Made by a program: the position numbers and the translations under genes. From Subtercola sp. (GTDB taxonomy: Bacteria; Actinomycetota; Actinomycetes; Actinomycetales; Microbacteriaceae), in contig JAODBC010000049.1 of NCBI GenBank assembly GCA_025463765.1, positions 1 to 57,328 of the forward strand: DNA of 57,328 bases, in the 5' to 3' direction. Positions 42,928 through 51,680 of this stretch are shown piece after piece. The notes beneath the pieces were generated by a model. It saw only the letters and a program-made list of their open reading frames with translations. It had not been told where the DNA came from and did not search any database. Every line of letters begins with the position of its first letter. Position 1 is the first letter of the stretch.

Positions 42928-43191
42928 ATGACCATCGAAGAAGCGGTTTTGTCGCTCGGCTGTATTTGCGACCGTGGTCGACTCCGGGCATCCGGATTCA
43001 CGGCGGAGCAAGTACAGCGCACCGTTTACTGTGGCGACCGCGCATGCATCCGCAGCGGCTGGGTCGGAGCGTCGAACGCTCGGGATGCTACGGCTGAGCG
43101 GTCAGGAGGTGTAGTAGCCGGCTTCGAGGTCTTCGAGCAGTGTAGGGCCGGTGGGGGCCCAGCCAACGAGCTCCCGGGTCGCGGCGCTTGA
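42928..43191 (+). pseudogene. Remnant of an AbiEi-antitoxin-like / DUF559-type N-terminal domain
   Basis: An 87-codon frame starting MTIEEAVLSLGCICDRGRL and continuing ASGFTAEQVQRTVYCGDRAC then IRSGWVG. This resembles the N-terminal winged-helix of actinobacterial type IV antitoxin (AbiEi-like)/DUF559 proteins, which run LGG-ARRxxLxxAGF...V.xG.L.RVRRGWYA. The resemblance ends near 43080; from 43102 on the frame is only antisense to the epimerase gene and has no catalytic domain. Two extra Cys and the missing C terminus argue for a decayed fragment. I am unsure whether anything is translated. Confidence 0.35.
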
Positions 43192-43983
43192 CGCGGGCTG
43201 GTCTCCGCCGAGGAGCGCGCCGAACACGCCGAGCTGCTCAGGGTCGACGGGCGCGGCGGGCAGCCCGGTCTTCTGAGCAATGACGTCGGCGACGCTCAGC
43301 ATGGGTACGCCTTCCTCCCCGACGGCGTGCAGTACTGAACCGGCAGGTGCCTTCTCGACCGCCAGAAAGAACAGGTGGGCGGCGTCGCTGATGTGCACTG
43401 CTGGCCAGCGGTTCGATCCGTCGCTCACATAGGCTGCTGTGTTCAGTTGTCGGTCGAGACCGACGAGAGCGGCGATCAGTCCGTTTCGGTCTCCTTCGCC
43501 GTGCACGGTTCGAGGCATCCGCACGAGAGCTGAGCGGATTCCCTTCTCCGAGAGCGCGAGCACCGCTTTCGCGGTCTTCGCCCGTGCGCCGGCTGGGCCG
43601 GCCGGGTCGAGGTGGTCGGTTTCAGTGGCGACCTTCCCTTCGAGAATGGGGGTGCCGGAGGCAGCGATGAACGCCTTGCCGCTCCCACTCAGGGCAGTGC
43701 CGATCTTCTCAATCAGTCTCACTTCGTTGTCGATGGTCTCGTCGAACTCAGCGAAGTCCAGAGTGAAGGCCAGGTGCACGCTCGCGTCGGCTCTGTTCGC
43801 TTCAGAGACGATGAGGTCGTGGTTCTGCATGTCGCCGAGAACGGGCGTCGCGCCGAGGGAGCGGATCTTCGCAGCCGACGAGTCGGATCGGGCCAGGCCG
43901 ACGACGTCGTGGCCCGCGTCGATGAGTTCACGGATCAATGGGGTGCCGATCCAGCCCGATGCTCCGGTGATGAATATCTTCAT
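43102..43983 (-). CDS. NAD-dependent epimerase/dehydratase-like extended SDR
   Basis: 293 aa. FITGASGWIGTPLIRELIDAGHDVVGLARS is the Rossmann glycine loop (GxxGxxG); the usual YxxxK is replaced by a region around EGKVATETDHLDPAGPAGARAK, so catalysis may be atypical (atypical SDR, NmrA/SDR48-like). Substrate unknown. It is divergent from the TetR gene with two direct repeats and a dyad between them, so it is the likely target of that TetR. The ATG at 43983 starts the Rossmann fold directly. Confidence 0.87.
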   Translation of the reverse strand: MKIFITGASGWIGTPLIRELIDAGHDVVGLARSDSSAAKIRSLGATPVLGDMQNHDLIVSEANRADASVHLAFTLDFAEFDETIDNEVRLIEKIGTALSGSGKAFIAASGTPILEGKVATETDHLDPAGPAGARAKTAKAVLALSEKGIRSALVRMPRTVHGEGDRNGLIAALVGLDRQLNTAAYVSDGSNRWPAVHISDAAHLFFLAVEKAPAGSVLHAVGEEGVPMLSVADVIAQKTGLPAAPVDPEQLGVFGALLGGDQPASSAATRELVGWAPTGPTLLEDLEAGYYTS

Positions 43984-44018
43984 GGTGATTCTCCGTTCGT
44001 GGTGATCAGTCTGACGGC

Positions 44019-44065
44019 ACTGAGTAACATCACTATACACATACGATGTTACTGAGTCGCATCAC
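44019..44065. promoter_or_regulatory. TetR operator candidate in the divergent epimerase/TetR gap
   Basis: Two direct copies of ACTGAGTAACATCAC (44019-44033) and ACTGAGTCGCATCAC (44051-44065), 32 bp apart, about three helical turns. In addition AGTAACATC (44023-44031) and GATGTTACT (44045-44053) form perfect 9-bp inverted arms. All lie in the 95 bp between the two start codons. Confidence 0.7.
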
Positions 44066-44078
44066 ATAGGATGGGGGT

Positions 44079-44657
44079 ATGAGTCGATGGGAACCGGATG
44101 CTCGGGGCAGGCTGCTTCGCGCCGCCCTCGAGCTCTTCGCCGAGCATGGCTACGAGTCGACCACCACGGCGCAGATCGCCGAACGCGCGGGGCTGACGAA
44201 GACGACCCTGTTCCGCCTCTTCTCCGACAAGCGTGAGATCGTCTTTCAGGCGCAAGACGAGCTTGTCGCCTTGGTCAAGCGGGGCGTCGACGAAGCAGAC
44301 GTCGGCGCGAGCCCGTTCGAACTGATGGTCAGCGGGGTGCGGGTGCTTTCGGGCGCCCACGTGGATGAGCACCGCAGAACCGGGCGCATCCTCGACCCGA
44401 TTCTGGCGGCCAGCCCCGAGCTGAATGAGCGAGCGGTCTTCAAACGCTTTGCGCTCACCGTTGCGCTCGAAAAGGCCCTGTTCAACCGTCTTGTCGACCG
44501 GTGGGAGGCGGGGGCTCTGGCTGATCTCGGAATCAGGGCGTACTACCTGGGTTACGACGTCTGGGTGGCATCCGACGGCCCGGCGCCCCTCACCTCCTAT
44601 GTTTTGGAGCAGGTCACGCATCTGCAGGGCGCAATGCAGCGAGTGACAAACTCCTAG
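44079..44657 (+). CDS. TetR-family regulator (with the epimerase)
   Basis: 192 aa. N-terminal HTH: GRLLRAALELFAEHGYESTTTAQIAERAGLTKTTLFRLFSDKREIV; the C-terminal ligand domain is not assignable. GGATGGGGG lies before the ATG. It is divergent from the epimerase-like gene and probably represses both (standard TetR logic, inference). Confidence 0.92.
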   Translation: MSRWEPDARGRLLRAALELFAEHGYESTTTAQIAERAGLTKTTLFRLFSDKREIVFQAQDELVALVKRGVDEADVGASPFELMVSGVRVLSGAHVDEHRRTGRILDPILAASPELNERAVFKRFALTVALEKALFNRLVDRWEAGALADLGIRAYYLGYDVWVASDGPAPLTSYVLEQVTHLQGAMQRVTNS

Positions 44658-44676
44658 AACGGATTATCTATCCGTT
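44658..44676. promoter_or_regulatory. TetR-type operator before the esterase
   Basis: AACGGATTATCTATCCGTT, perfect 7-bp arms around 5 bp, 19 bp upstream of the esterase start and directly after the preceding TetR stop. Likely bound by the TetR encoded downstream of the esterase (45609). Confidence 0.7.
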
Positions 44677-44695
44677 TAGGTGCTACCGTTGTGAG

Positions 44696-45583
44696 ATGAC
44701 GATCAGCACTTCCACCGCCACCCGAAGCACGATCACGGTTGAAGGCCACGAGAGAACGTATGTGTCGGTCACCCCGGAGCAGTTGCCAGAGCATCCAGCA
44801 CTGGTTATCGTCTTCCACGGCTCGAACCAGTCGGGTGAGACGGTGCGTCGCTTCGCGGGCACAACGTTCGATGAGCTCGCTGTGCGGGAGGGGCTGATCG
44901 TGGTCTATCCCGATGCGTACAAGAAGCTCTGGAACGACGCTCGGGTCTCGTCTGATTTCCCGGCCCGCCGGGACGGGTACGACGATGTCGCGTTCTTCCA
45001 CGCGATTGTCGCCCACTTCGTCGACATCGCAGGCGTCGACCCGGGGCGCATCTACGCCGTGGGGTACTCCAACGGCGCGCAATTGGTGAATCGCATCATT
45101 CACGAGGGTGGCGGAGGCTTGGCGGGCGTCGCCCTGATCGCGGCGACCCAGCCGGCCCCCGAGAATCTGCTGCCGGCGAAGAGGCCGACTCCGGTTCCTC
45201 TCGTGCTGATCCAGGGTACGAGTGATCCGATCGTGCCCTACGGGGGCGGTATGGCGAGCCTGTTCGGCTTTCGGCCGCGGGGGAGGGGGCTCTCGCACCT
45301 CGATACAGCCGCCTATTTCGCCGAGGCCAACGGCATCACTTCAGCCCCGATCGTGAGCGTTCTGCCCGCGCCGCGGTCGCCGAGGCATCCGGTAACCGTC
45401 AGAGACTGGGCAGGGGCTGGTAAGCCGCCCGTGCGGGCCTATTCGGTGAAAGGCGGCGGGCACGTCATCCCGAACCCGGTCGAGGCGGCGTTTTTTCTGA
45501 TGGGTGCGACGGCGAAAGACCTCGATACGGCTCGTGTGGTCTGGTCGTTTTTCGATGAGAATTCTCGCCGAACCGCCTCGTGA
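44696..45583 (+). CDS. PHB-depolymerase/feruloyl-esterase-like alpha/beta hydrolase
   Basis: 295 aa. ALVIVFHGSNQSGETVRRFAG (oxyanion loop), FDELAVREGLIVVYPDAY, DVAFFHAIVAHFV with nucleophile elbow GYSNGAQLV (GxSxG), VLIQGTSDPIVPY (catalytic Asp region) and GGGHVIPNP (catalytic His). This is the LpqC/PHB-depolymerase esterase family, but no secretion signal is seen, so it acts inside the cell. The gene lies between a TetR operator and its probable regulator, 25 bp apart. Confidence 0.88.
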   Translation: MTISTSTATRSTITVEGHERTYVSVTPEQLPEHPALVIVFHGSNQSGETVRRFAGTTFDELAVREGLIVVYPDAYKKLWNDARVSSDFPARRDGYDDVAFFHAIVAHFVDIAGVDPGRIYAVGYSNGAQLVNRIIHEGGGGLAGVALIAATQPAPENLLPAKRPTPVPLVLIQGTSDPIVPYGGGMASLFGFRPRGRGLSHLDTAAYFAEANGITSAPIVSVLPAPRSPRHPVTVRDWAGAGKPPVRAYSVKGGGHVIPNPVEAAFFLMGATAKDLDTARVVWSFFDENSRRTAS

Positions 45584-45608
45584 TGCTCTGACCGAGAACG
45601 GAACCAGA

Positions 45609-46187
45609 ATGACCAGCACACCACTTCTAGCACGCCCGACCGGGTTAAGGGCTGACTCCGCGCGCAACCGGGCCCTCCTTCTCGAATGCGCGCGCACGAT
45701 GCTCGCGCGAGACCCGGCTAACACGTCACTGAACTCGCTCGCGGTCGCGGCGGGGGTCGGTGTCGGAACGGTCTATCGGCACTTTCCGAACACTCGCGTT
45801 CTGCTCGAGTCGATAGCCGTCGACGCTTTCGCCGTACTGTTGGAGCGAATCCGGGTGCTGGAAGTGCATTCGGGTGGTGCGGCTGCGTTCGAGGAGATGA
45901 TCAGAACGACGTTCGAGCTTCTGGCCGACGATCCGGGCCTCGCCGCGGTGCTTGCCCAGCCGGATTTCGAGTGCGCAGACGTGCACGACATCGCCATCGA
46001 GTTCAGCGGCCTCGTCGCCGCCATGATCGCCAGCGCGCGCACGGTCGGCGCGTTACGGCCGAGCATCACCGCCGACGACATCCGTCGACTTCTGAACGGC
46101 CTGCACACCGCCACCCAGGGTCTTGCCCCGGCCAGGAGATCGGAGTACGTCGACGTGCTCCTTGCTGGGCTCCGACCACCGAGCTGA
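45609..46187 (+). CDS. TetR-family regulator (with the esterase)
   Basis: 192 aa from the ATG at 45609; longer frames cover esterase sequence. The HTH is RALLLECARTMLARDPANTSLNSLAVAAGVGVGTVYRHFPNTRVLLESI. The C-terminal half is of the SbtR/PsrA-like kind (LLADDPGLAAVLAQPDFE). It lies directly after the esterase in the same direction, so both are probably under the dyad at 44658. Confidence 0.9.
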   Translation: MTSTPLLARPTGLRADSARNRALLLECARTMLARDPANTSLNSLAVAAGVGVGTVYRHFPNTRVLLESIAVDAFAVLLERIRVLEVHSGGAAAFEEMIRTTFELLADDPGLAAVLAQPDFECADVHDIAIEFSGLVAAMIASARTVGALRPSITADDIRRLLNGLHTATQGLAPARRSEYVDVLLAGLRPPS

Positions 46188-46342
46188 CGGGGCTTTGCAG
46201 TACGACGACCGATCTCGCGCTTCTCGGCGCCAGCACGCCCAGTCGCATCCCGAGCCTGTCACTGGGCTGATTCTCCGAGGCGTTTTCACCGCTGCTACGG
46301 GGTGAAACGAGCATCCGGCGCCGATGTATCGGCGGGCCCACC

Positions 46343-47887
46343 TCAGGCCTTGACCGCCGCGGTCGGCAGGCTGGTCACTTTCACGGTCGTGTACACGGGC
46401 TTGGAGCCTGTGACCGTAACGGTGATGGTCTTGGTGGCGTCGGCGGCGGTGAGCTTGTAGCTGGCCGAGGTCGCCCCGTTAATCGTCACACCGGAACGTT
46501 TCCACTGGTAGCTGAGAGTCACCGGCGCCGGCGACCAGGTGCCGGCTGTGGCGGTCAGAGTCGACCCCACTTTCGGGGTGCCGGTGATGACCGGCGTGGG
46601 GGTCTTCGTCAGTGACAGTGGTGCGACGACCGAGGCGCTTGTTGTCGTGACAGCGGTGTAGCCCGCCTTCGAGCCCGTGACGAAGACGAAGACCGAATAT
46701 CCGGCGTCGGCAGCCGTCAGCTTGTATGTCGCCCCAGTGGCCCCGGCGATCGTGGTGGCACCGCGTTGCCACTTGTAGGCGAACGTCACGGGCGCCGGTG
46801 ACCAGGCACCGGGATGCGCCGTGAGTGTCGAACCGACCGCAACCGTTCCGGTGATGGTCGGCACTGGTGTTGCGGTGAGCTTCTTGATCGTGGTCGTGAC
46901 CGCGGCGGTAGAGGCAGAGGTCTTGACGACCGTCGTCGCTCCCGGCTTCGACCCCGTGACTCGAACACTAATCTTCTGGCCGGCCTGAATCTGCGTGAGT
47001 GTGAAGGTAGATGCAGTGGCACCTGTGATCATCAAGCCTGAACTCAACCACTGGTAGGCGAGCGTGACGCCAGAGGGCGACCACACTCCCGGTTTGGCGG
47101 TGAGAGTCTGGCCCACCGCCGCAGCGCCCACAATCGTCGGCGCGGGCGTAGAACCGATGACCTCGTTGATGGTGAGTGTGACTTTCGTCTGCGCGCTCAC
47201 AGCACCCGCGGTGTCAGCGGCACTGTAAAAGAAAGTGTCGGTTCCGACGTATCCCGCTGTCGGCTTGTACGTGAACCCTCCGTCGTGTGCGGAGTTCATG
47301 GTGACAACACCGTGTGCGGGTGGCACGTACAGGCTCGCCGCGGCCTTCAGGGCGTCACCGTCGGCATCGGTGTCGTTTGCCAGCACACCGGGGGCTGCAA
47401 CGGTGAGGGTCGCACCAGCCTGAAGGGTGAAAGTATCGCTGACTCCGACGGGTGCGCTCTGGGGCAGCACGTGAACGATTACCGTGCCAGACGTGGCGCT
47501 CGTGTTCCCCTTGTTGTTCGAGATGTCGTACTGAAAGGAGTCGTTGCCCACGAAGCCGCTGTCGGGCGAGTAGAGAACATAGCCACCGGGGCCGCTCATG
47601 TGCGAGAAGTCTGAAAGCGCAGCATGGCTCGGGTTCGCGTGCCCGAAAGGCAGAAGCAGAGTTCCGCCACCCGGGTCGATGTCGTTCGAGACAAGATCTG
47701 CCCAGAGAATTTTGACCGGATGCCCGGCTTTCGTCACGGCGACGTCGTCGTGAGCCACCAGACGTGCTTTCGGTGCCGGCGTGGGCAGATCATCGGCCAG
47801 AGCGACAGTGGGTGCGGCGACGCAGGCGGTTGTGATGACGCTGACGGCGATGAAGCTGATCAGCAGGGCGCGGCCGAGGCTCTTCAT
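46343..47887 (-). CDS. Secreted protein with cadherin-like and three Ig-like repeats
   Basis: 514 aa. Sec signal peptide (KSLGRALLISFIAVSVITTACVAAPTVALA). Residues about 35-250 hold two cadherin/Big-type tandem domains with VSNDIDPGGG and GVLANDTDADGD calcium-binding-like loops; residues about 250-514 hold three roughly 80-residue repeats of the actinobacterial bacterial-Ig-like type, each with PxITG...VGxTLTA.PG.WSP..V.YxW and SxYTLTxxDAG.xVxVTGSKxG. There is no LPXTG or membrane anchor. It is coupled (ATGA) downstream of a small protein gene. It probably acts as a surface or matrix adhesion protein and is related to the 636-aa protein at 51681. Confidence 0.87.
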   Translation of the reverse strand: MKSLGRALLISFIAVSVITTACVAAPTVALADDLPTPAPKARLVAHDDVAVTKAGHPVKILWADLVSNDIDPGGGTLLLPFGHANPSHAALSDFSHMSGPGGYVLYSPDSGFVGNDSFQYDISNNKGNTSATSGTVIVHVLPQSAPVGVSDTFTLQAGATLTVAAPGVLANDTDADGDALKAAASLYVPPAHGVVTMNSAHDGGFTYKPTAGYVGTDTFFYSAADTAGAVSAQTKVTLTINEVIGSTPAPTIVGAAAVGQTLTAKPGVWSPSGVTLAYQWLSSGLMITGATASTFTLTQIQAGQKISVRVTGSKPGATTVVKTSASTAAVTTTIKKLTATPVPTITGTVAVGSTLTAHPGAWSPAPVTFAYKWQRGATTIAGATGATYKLTAADAGYSVFVFVTGSKAGYTAVTTTSASVVAPLSLTKTPTPVITGTPKVGSTLTATAGTWSPAPVTLSYQWKRSGVTINGATSASYKLTAADATKTITVTVTGSKPVYTTVKVTSLPTAAVKA

Positions 47888-48261
47888 GAGCGCACCATGG
47901 CGTTCGCGCTGCCTGCGGTGGAGGTGGGCGCAACGCGCAGGGCTGCTGCAAAGGCGTCTGCTTTCAGTTTGTCTTGGCCTTTGACGCTGAGTTGGGGGTC
48001 TTTCATGTCGAAACGAACGGATGCCGACTTCGTGTCGATCTCGACGGCAATGACGGCTCCGACGCTGGGGGGCCAGAAGTCGGTGACCCAGCGGGGTTCA
48101 CCGATCTTTGCGCGGGTCACCGTGCCGTCAGCGGCGGTAACGTCGGCGGCCCATTCGCGGGTCGGCGTGAGGCCGTCGCTGCTCACCCGTTTGATAGTAA
48201 CGAGCACGATGACGGCAGATGCAGGCTGCCAGTTCTTTCTGAAGGCGGCGTTCGTGAACAC
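47884..48261 (-). CDS. Small hypothetical protein upstream of the Ig-like protein
   Basis: 125 aa from the GTG at 48261 (preceded by GAAAGGG at 9 nt); 149 aa if the ATG at 48333 is used, but that adds a repetitive stretch (NNLIIVVIIVVTTT) with no ribosome binding site. Sequence AAFRKNWQPASAVIVLVTIKRVSSDG ... GEPRWVTDFWPPSVGAVIAVEID is beta-rich and resembles no family I know. It overlaps the Ig-like gene by 4 bp and is probably its operon partner, for example an accessory or secretion factor (inference). Confidence 0.55.
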   Translation of the reverse strand: MFTNAAFRKNWQPASAVIVLVTIKRVSSDGLTPTREWAADVTAADGTVTRAKIGEPRWVTDFWPPSVGAVIAVEIDTKSASVRFDMKDPQLSVKGQDKLKADAFAAALRVAPTSTAGSANAMVRS

Positions 48262-48535
48262 GGTGGGTGACCCTTTCTCGGTCGTTGTCACCACGATGAT
48301 GACCACGATGATGAGGTTATTTTCCTGGCGCATCCAGGGTCACCGTGGCGGCTACGGTAATTGCGCAGCGCGGTACGGTACCGATACCGGCTTTGCCGCA
48401 ATTTCGAGGGAGCCTCACTGCTATGGTGGGCCGAAGCCTGTCGCGAAGCCGGCCGACAGAGCCGGTGAACGGGGCGATCTGGGCGATCGGCGCGATCTGG
48501 CCGTCGAACTGGGCGTCGAACTGGGGGAGCAGCGC
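48262..48535. other. Intergenic region with short direct repeats
   Basis: 274 bp between divergent genes. On the right, 48470-48530, GGGCGATC/GCGCGATC and CGTCGAACTGGG occur two to three times in a row. The truncated-haemoglobin ribosome binding site GGGGGAG ends 5 bp before its ATG. I see no convincing promoter. Confidence 0.5.
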
Positions 48536-48901
48536 ATGTCGAAGTCGTCAGTGTTCGACGAAATCGGTGGCACTCTCGTGGTGAGCACCGCCGTAACGAT
48601 TCTGTACGACCGCGTCACGGCCGATCCTCTTCTCTCGGAATGGTTCGACGGCATCGACCTCCGGCGCCTGAAAGCGCATCAACTCGACTTTCTGACGGTG
48701 GCGCTCGGCGGCCCAGACGAATTCGGTGGGCGAAGCATCCATGAGGCCCATGCCGGCCTGGCTGTCACGAATGCGGCATTCGATGCGATCGTCGCCCACC
48801 TGGCAGCCGTGCTCGAAGACCTGGGAGTCGCCGACGACGGTATCGAGGTGATCGCCGCACGCCTCGAAGGCCAGCGCGACCAGATCGTGCAGAGCAGCTG
48901 A
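48536..48901 (+). CDS. Truncated (group I-like) haemoglobin
   Basis: 121 aa 2-on-2 globin. FDEIGGTLVVSTAVTILYDRVTADPLLSEWFDGIDLRRLKAHQLDFL gives the B-helix Tyr (LYDRV), the CD1 Phe (WFDG) and the E-helix KAHQ; the proximal His F8 is in HEAHAGLAV. Group I globins bind O2 and NO and can act as NO dioxygenases. The stop codon TGA shares a base with the ATG of the large LuxR-type regulator, so the two are translationally coupled; a gas sensor paired with a regulator is an attractive idea but only inferred. Confidence 0.9.
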   Translation: MSKSSVFDEIGGTLVVSTAVTILYDRVTADPLLSEWFDGIDLRRLKAHQLDFLTVALGGPDEFGGRSIHEAHAGLAVTNAAFDAIVAHLAAVLEDLGVADDGIEVIAARLEGQRDQIVQSS

Positions 48902-51651
48902 TGGCGCTCGTTGTCGATCGCCCGTGGCCGATTCTTCCGCGCACCGCTCTTGTCGAGTCGATGGCGCGCAGCTTTCGCGGGGAACATGTGCTCGGTGTCA
49001 TCGTGTCGGGAGAGTCTGGCTCGGGCAAGACGACGCTGACCCAGGCGATTGCGCACAGTCTCGATTCGCACGAGCCGATTCGGTTGCGAGGCAGCGAACT
49101 GTCGAGCGCGATACCGTACGGCACGCTCTACAGCCTTCTCGAAACCGCGTCTGACGACACGTTCAGCAATCCCGGCTCGGTTTTTCGTGCGGTCAGTAAA
49201 GTCATCACGGAACGCTCCGCTGGGCGACAAACAACGGTGATCGTCGACAGTGCGCACCTCGTCGATGAGCTCAGCGCCCACGCCCTGGTGCAACTCGCCT
49301 CGGTCGGTCGGATTCGCCTGATTGTCGCCGATTCCGACTTCGCCGAGCTACCGGAGGGTTTTCTCGACCTCTGGCGAGATGGCCTGCTTATTTCGCACGT
49401 CGTGCCGCCGCTCTCGAGCGTTGAGGTCTCAGAGCTTCTCACGGCGCATCTCGGCGGGCCGCTGGTTGCCTCGGCGCTGACCATACTCCTCGAGCTGTCA
49501 GGCGGTAATCCGCTTCATCTGTATTACCTCGTGCTGGAGCAGTTGGGCTCGCGATCGCTTTCTGAGCACGAAGGGGTCTGGGTGCTTGCCAATCGTGTCG
49601 GGCTGACAGACGAACGGCTGCTCGGGCTGCTGCGCACCAGGCTCGACCGGTGGACTGTGCAGCAGCGTGAGGTGCTCGAATTCGTCGCGCTCACCGAAGG
49701 CATTCCCTTTGCGCAGCTCGACGAGATCACCGACAGCGCTGCGCTCGAAGACCTTCTGACAGACGGGATTATCGAGATCGTGGGCGGCGGCGTCTGGGGG
49801 AGCGGTGACGAGAGAGGTGGCGGTGGGGGAGGTCTCGCTGGGGGAGGGCTCAGTGGGGGAGGGCTCGGCGGCTTAGCCTTCGGTGGCGTCGGTACTTCTG
49901 AGCCGTCGGTGCGCATCACGCACCGGTTGGTCGCTGACGTCGTCAGGGCGAGCGTTCCGTTCGTTCGGCGGCGGCTTCTTCGCACCAAGGTCATTCCGTT
50001 TTACGAAGACCTGCTGAACGGCAGCGCCGAGAGCCTGTTAGCGTATGCCGCCTGGACTCTGGAGTGCGGAGTGCCGCTCGAACCAGAGATCGCCCTGCAA
50101 GCCGCGACGCTCGCGAACCTGTTGTACGACCCGGAGTTCGCGCTCAGGGCGGCTGCTGGTGTCAAAGCGGGGCCTTTGGCCTTCGCCGCCTCATTGCAGA
50201 AGTCGAGGGCTTGGCGCACGCTGGGCATGCACAAGAATGCTGCCCAGACCCTCAACCGCATCAGCGCCGAGCAGCGAGCAGCACTGACAACCGCGCAGCG
50301 CATCGACCTGGCTGTCGAGACGAGCAGGGTCACCGTACTCGTGCCGGGGGAGGCCCAGTCGGCCCGTGATGCGCTTGCCGCGGCCCGAGACGCGTTGTCG
50401 CAGTCGTCTGAACGTGGTGACAGCGACAGGGCCGACCAATCTGAGCGGCTCGACATCGTCGAGTGGAGTCTGCTCATTGCCGACGGGCGCTACCGCGAGG
50501 TCGTCGAGCCGCTTGAACTCGCCTACGCACGGCTCAGAACGGCGAACACAGACACCTGGGTAGCCGTTGCAAGCCTGCTGACAGAGACGCTCTGCACGGT
50601 GGGGCGGCAAACCGACGCCCTCGAGATACTGGCCGAGTTGGAGGTACCGCTTCAAAGCTCAGGTCTCAGCGACGATGTGCGCGATCGGGCCTACAGTGCC
50701 GTCTTCATCACTCTGCTCAAGCTGGGTCTCTGGAGCCGCAACATCACCAGCCTCACCGACGGCAGCGATCTGCGCTTCGGCCAGGAGCTGTACCGCGGCA
50801 GCGCAAATGCGAGCGCCCTGGGTGTCAACTATTTGTTCGCCGGCCGGGTCAATGACGGTCACGGAGTGCTGCTCGGTGCCTTGGGCCAGGTTCGAGTGCG
50901 CGACTCGTACAACAGCCGGGGTCAGATTCTCTCCGCCCTCGCATATTCGGCGGCATTGGCCGATGACGTAGCGATCGCGGAGAAATACCTGAACGAGCTG
51001 GGCGACGGCATCCCATCGAATGGGCAGACCTTGTCGATCGCGAACTATCTCGCGCTCAATGCGCTCGCCGTCATCGGCAACGGCGAAGAGGCGCGAAGCC
51101 GAATGCTGACGCTGGCGACGGGGTATCTCGAGTCCGGACAGCTGATCGACGAGGTGCTGTTACTCTCGTCAGCGGCGAGGCTCGGCTCGCCGGAGGCGCT
51201 CGAACGGTTGCAACACCCGCTGATGAGTCAGCCCGGGCCGCTGGCCGATGCGATCTACGAGTGGGCGCGAGCCGTGAAGACCGGTGACAGCCTGTTGATG
51301 CTGCACGCTGCGGGCCTGCTGCACGACCTCGGCAACCATCTGTTCGCCAGGGAGGCCGCGACTCGCGTAGCCGAGAGCGCCCGGGGCGAGGTCGCCGACA
51401 GTGCGCTCCGGATGCTCGGCGAAATCAACCTCGCACTGAAAGACGGACCGACCAGCGCAGTGCATCTGCGGGGCATCCACTCGCTCACCAAACGCGAACG
51501 CGACGTGACCGCGCTTGCGGCGAAAGGGCTCACGAACCGAGAGATCGCAGAGTCGCTGCACCTTTCGGTGCGCACGGTCGAAAGTTATCTGCAGGCCGCG
51601 TTCGGCAAGCTCGGTATCGGAGGCCGAACCGAGCTTGCCGACGCGCTGTGA
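48901..51651 (+). CDS. Large AAA/STAND-type ATPase LuxR-family regulator
   Basis: 916 aa. An N-terminal P-loop NTPase (Walker A VSGESGSGKTTLTQAI about residues 35-52; TVIVDSAHLV as Walker B) is followed by a winged-helix region, a long alpha-helical repeat sensor domain (about 350-850, TPR-like) and a C-terminal LuxR HTH (SLTKRERDVTALAAKGLTNREIAESLHLSVRTVESYLQAAFGKLGI). This is MalT/LAL-type architecture. Residues about 295-335 are a glycine-rich insert with the pentapeptide repeat GGLxG encoded by 15-bp units. It is likely the regulator of the flanking secreted Ig-like genes, by position only. Confidence 0.92.
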   Translation: MALVVDRPWPILPRTALVESMARSFRGEHVLGVIVSGESGSGKTTLTQAIAHSLDSHEPIRLRGSELSSAIPYGTLYSLLETASDDTFSNPGSVFRAVSKVITERSAGRQTTVIVDSAHLVDELSAHALVQLASVGRIRLIVADSDFAELPEGFLDLWRDGLLISHVVPPLSSVEVSELLTAHLGGPLVASALTILLELSGGNPLHLYYLVLEQLGSRSLSEHEGVWVLANRVGLTDERLLGLLRTRLDRWTVQQREVLEFVALTEGIPFAQLDEITDSAALEDLLTDGIIEIVGGGVWGSGDERGGGGGGLAGGGLSGGGLGGLAFGGVGTSEPSVRITHRLVADVVRASVPFVRRRLLRTKVIPFYEDLLNGSAESLLAYAAWTLECGVPLEPEIALQAATLANLLYDPEFALRAAAGVKAGPLAFAASLQKSRAWRTLGMHKNAAQTLNRISAEQRAALTTAQRIDLAVETSRVTVLVPGEAQSARDALAAARDALSQSSERGDSDRADQSERLDIVEWSLLIADGRYREVVEPLELAYARLRTANTDTWVAVASLLTETLCTVGRQTDALEILAELEVPLQSSGLSDDVRDRAYSAVFITLLKLGLWSRNITSLTDGSDLRFGQELYRGSANASALGVNYLFAGRVNDGHGVLLGALGQVRVRDSYNSRGQILSALAYSAALADDVAIAEKYLNELGDGIPSNGQTLSIANYLALNALAVIGNGEEARSRMLTLATGYLESGQLIDEVLLLSSAARLGSPEALERLQHPLMSQPGPLADAIYEWARAVKTGDSLLMLHAAGLLHDLGNHLFAREAATRVAESARGEVADSALRMLGEINLALKDGPTSAVHLRGIHSLTKRERDVTALAAKGLTNREIAESLHLSVRTVESYLQAAFGKLGIGGRTELADAL
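49800..49872 (+). repeat. Glycine-rich 15-bp tandem repeats inside the LuxR regulator
   Basis: G-rich units such as GGCTCAGTGGGGGAG give GGLAG, GGLSG, GGLGG after a run of six glycines. The region sits between the winged helix and the helical repeats and may be a flexible, length-variable linker. Confidence 0.75.
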
Positions 51652-51680
51652 GCCGAAACGGTGCGCCCGGCTCTGCTGCC

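Noticed and set aside
42358..43191. Single 277-codon plus-strand gene
   Set aside because: Its 5' part is antisense to a real SRPBCC gene and crosses the operator; only the last 60 codons before 43101 look like protein, so I keep just the fragment.
46188..46342. Gene between the second TetR and the Ig-like protein
   Set aside because: 155 bp without a frame of useful length or codon pattern; it is a convergent gap.
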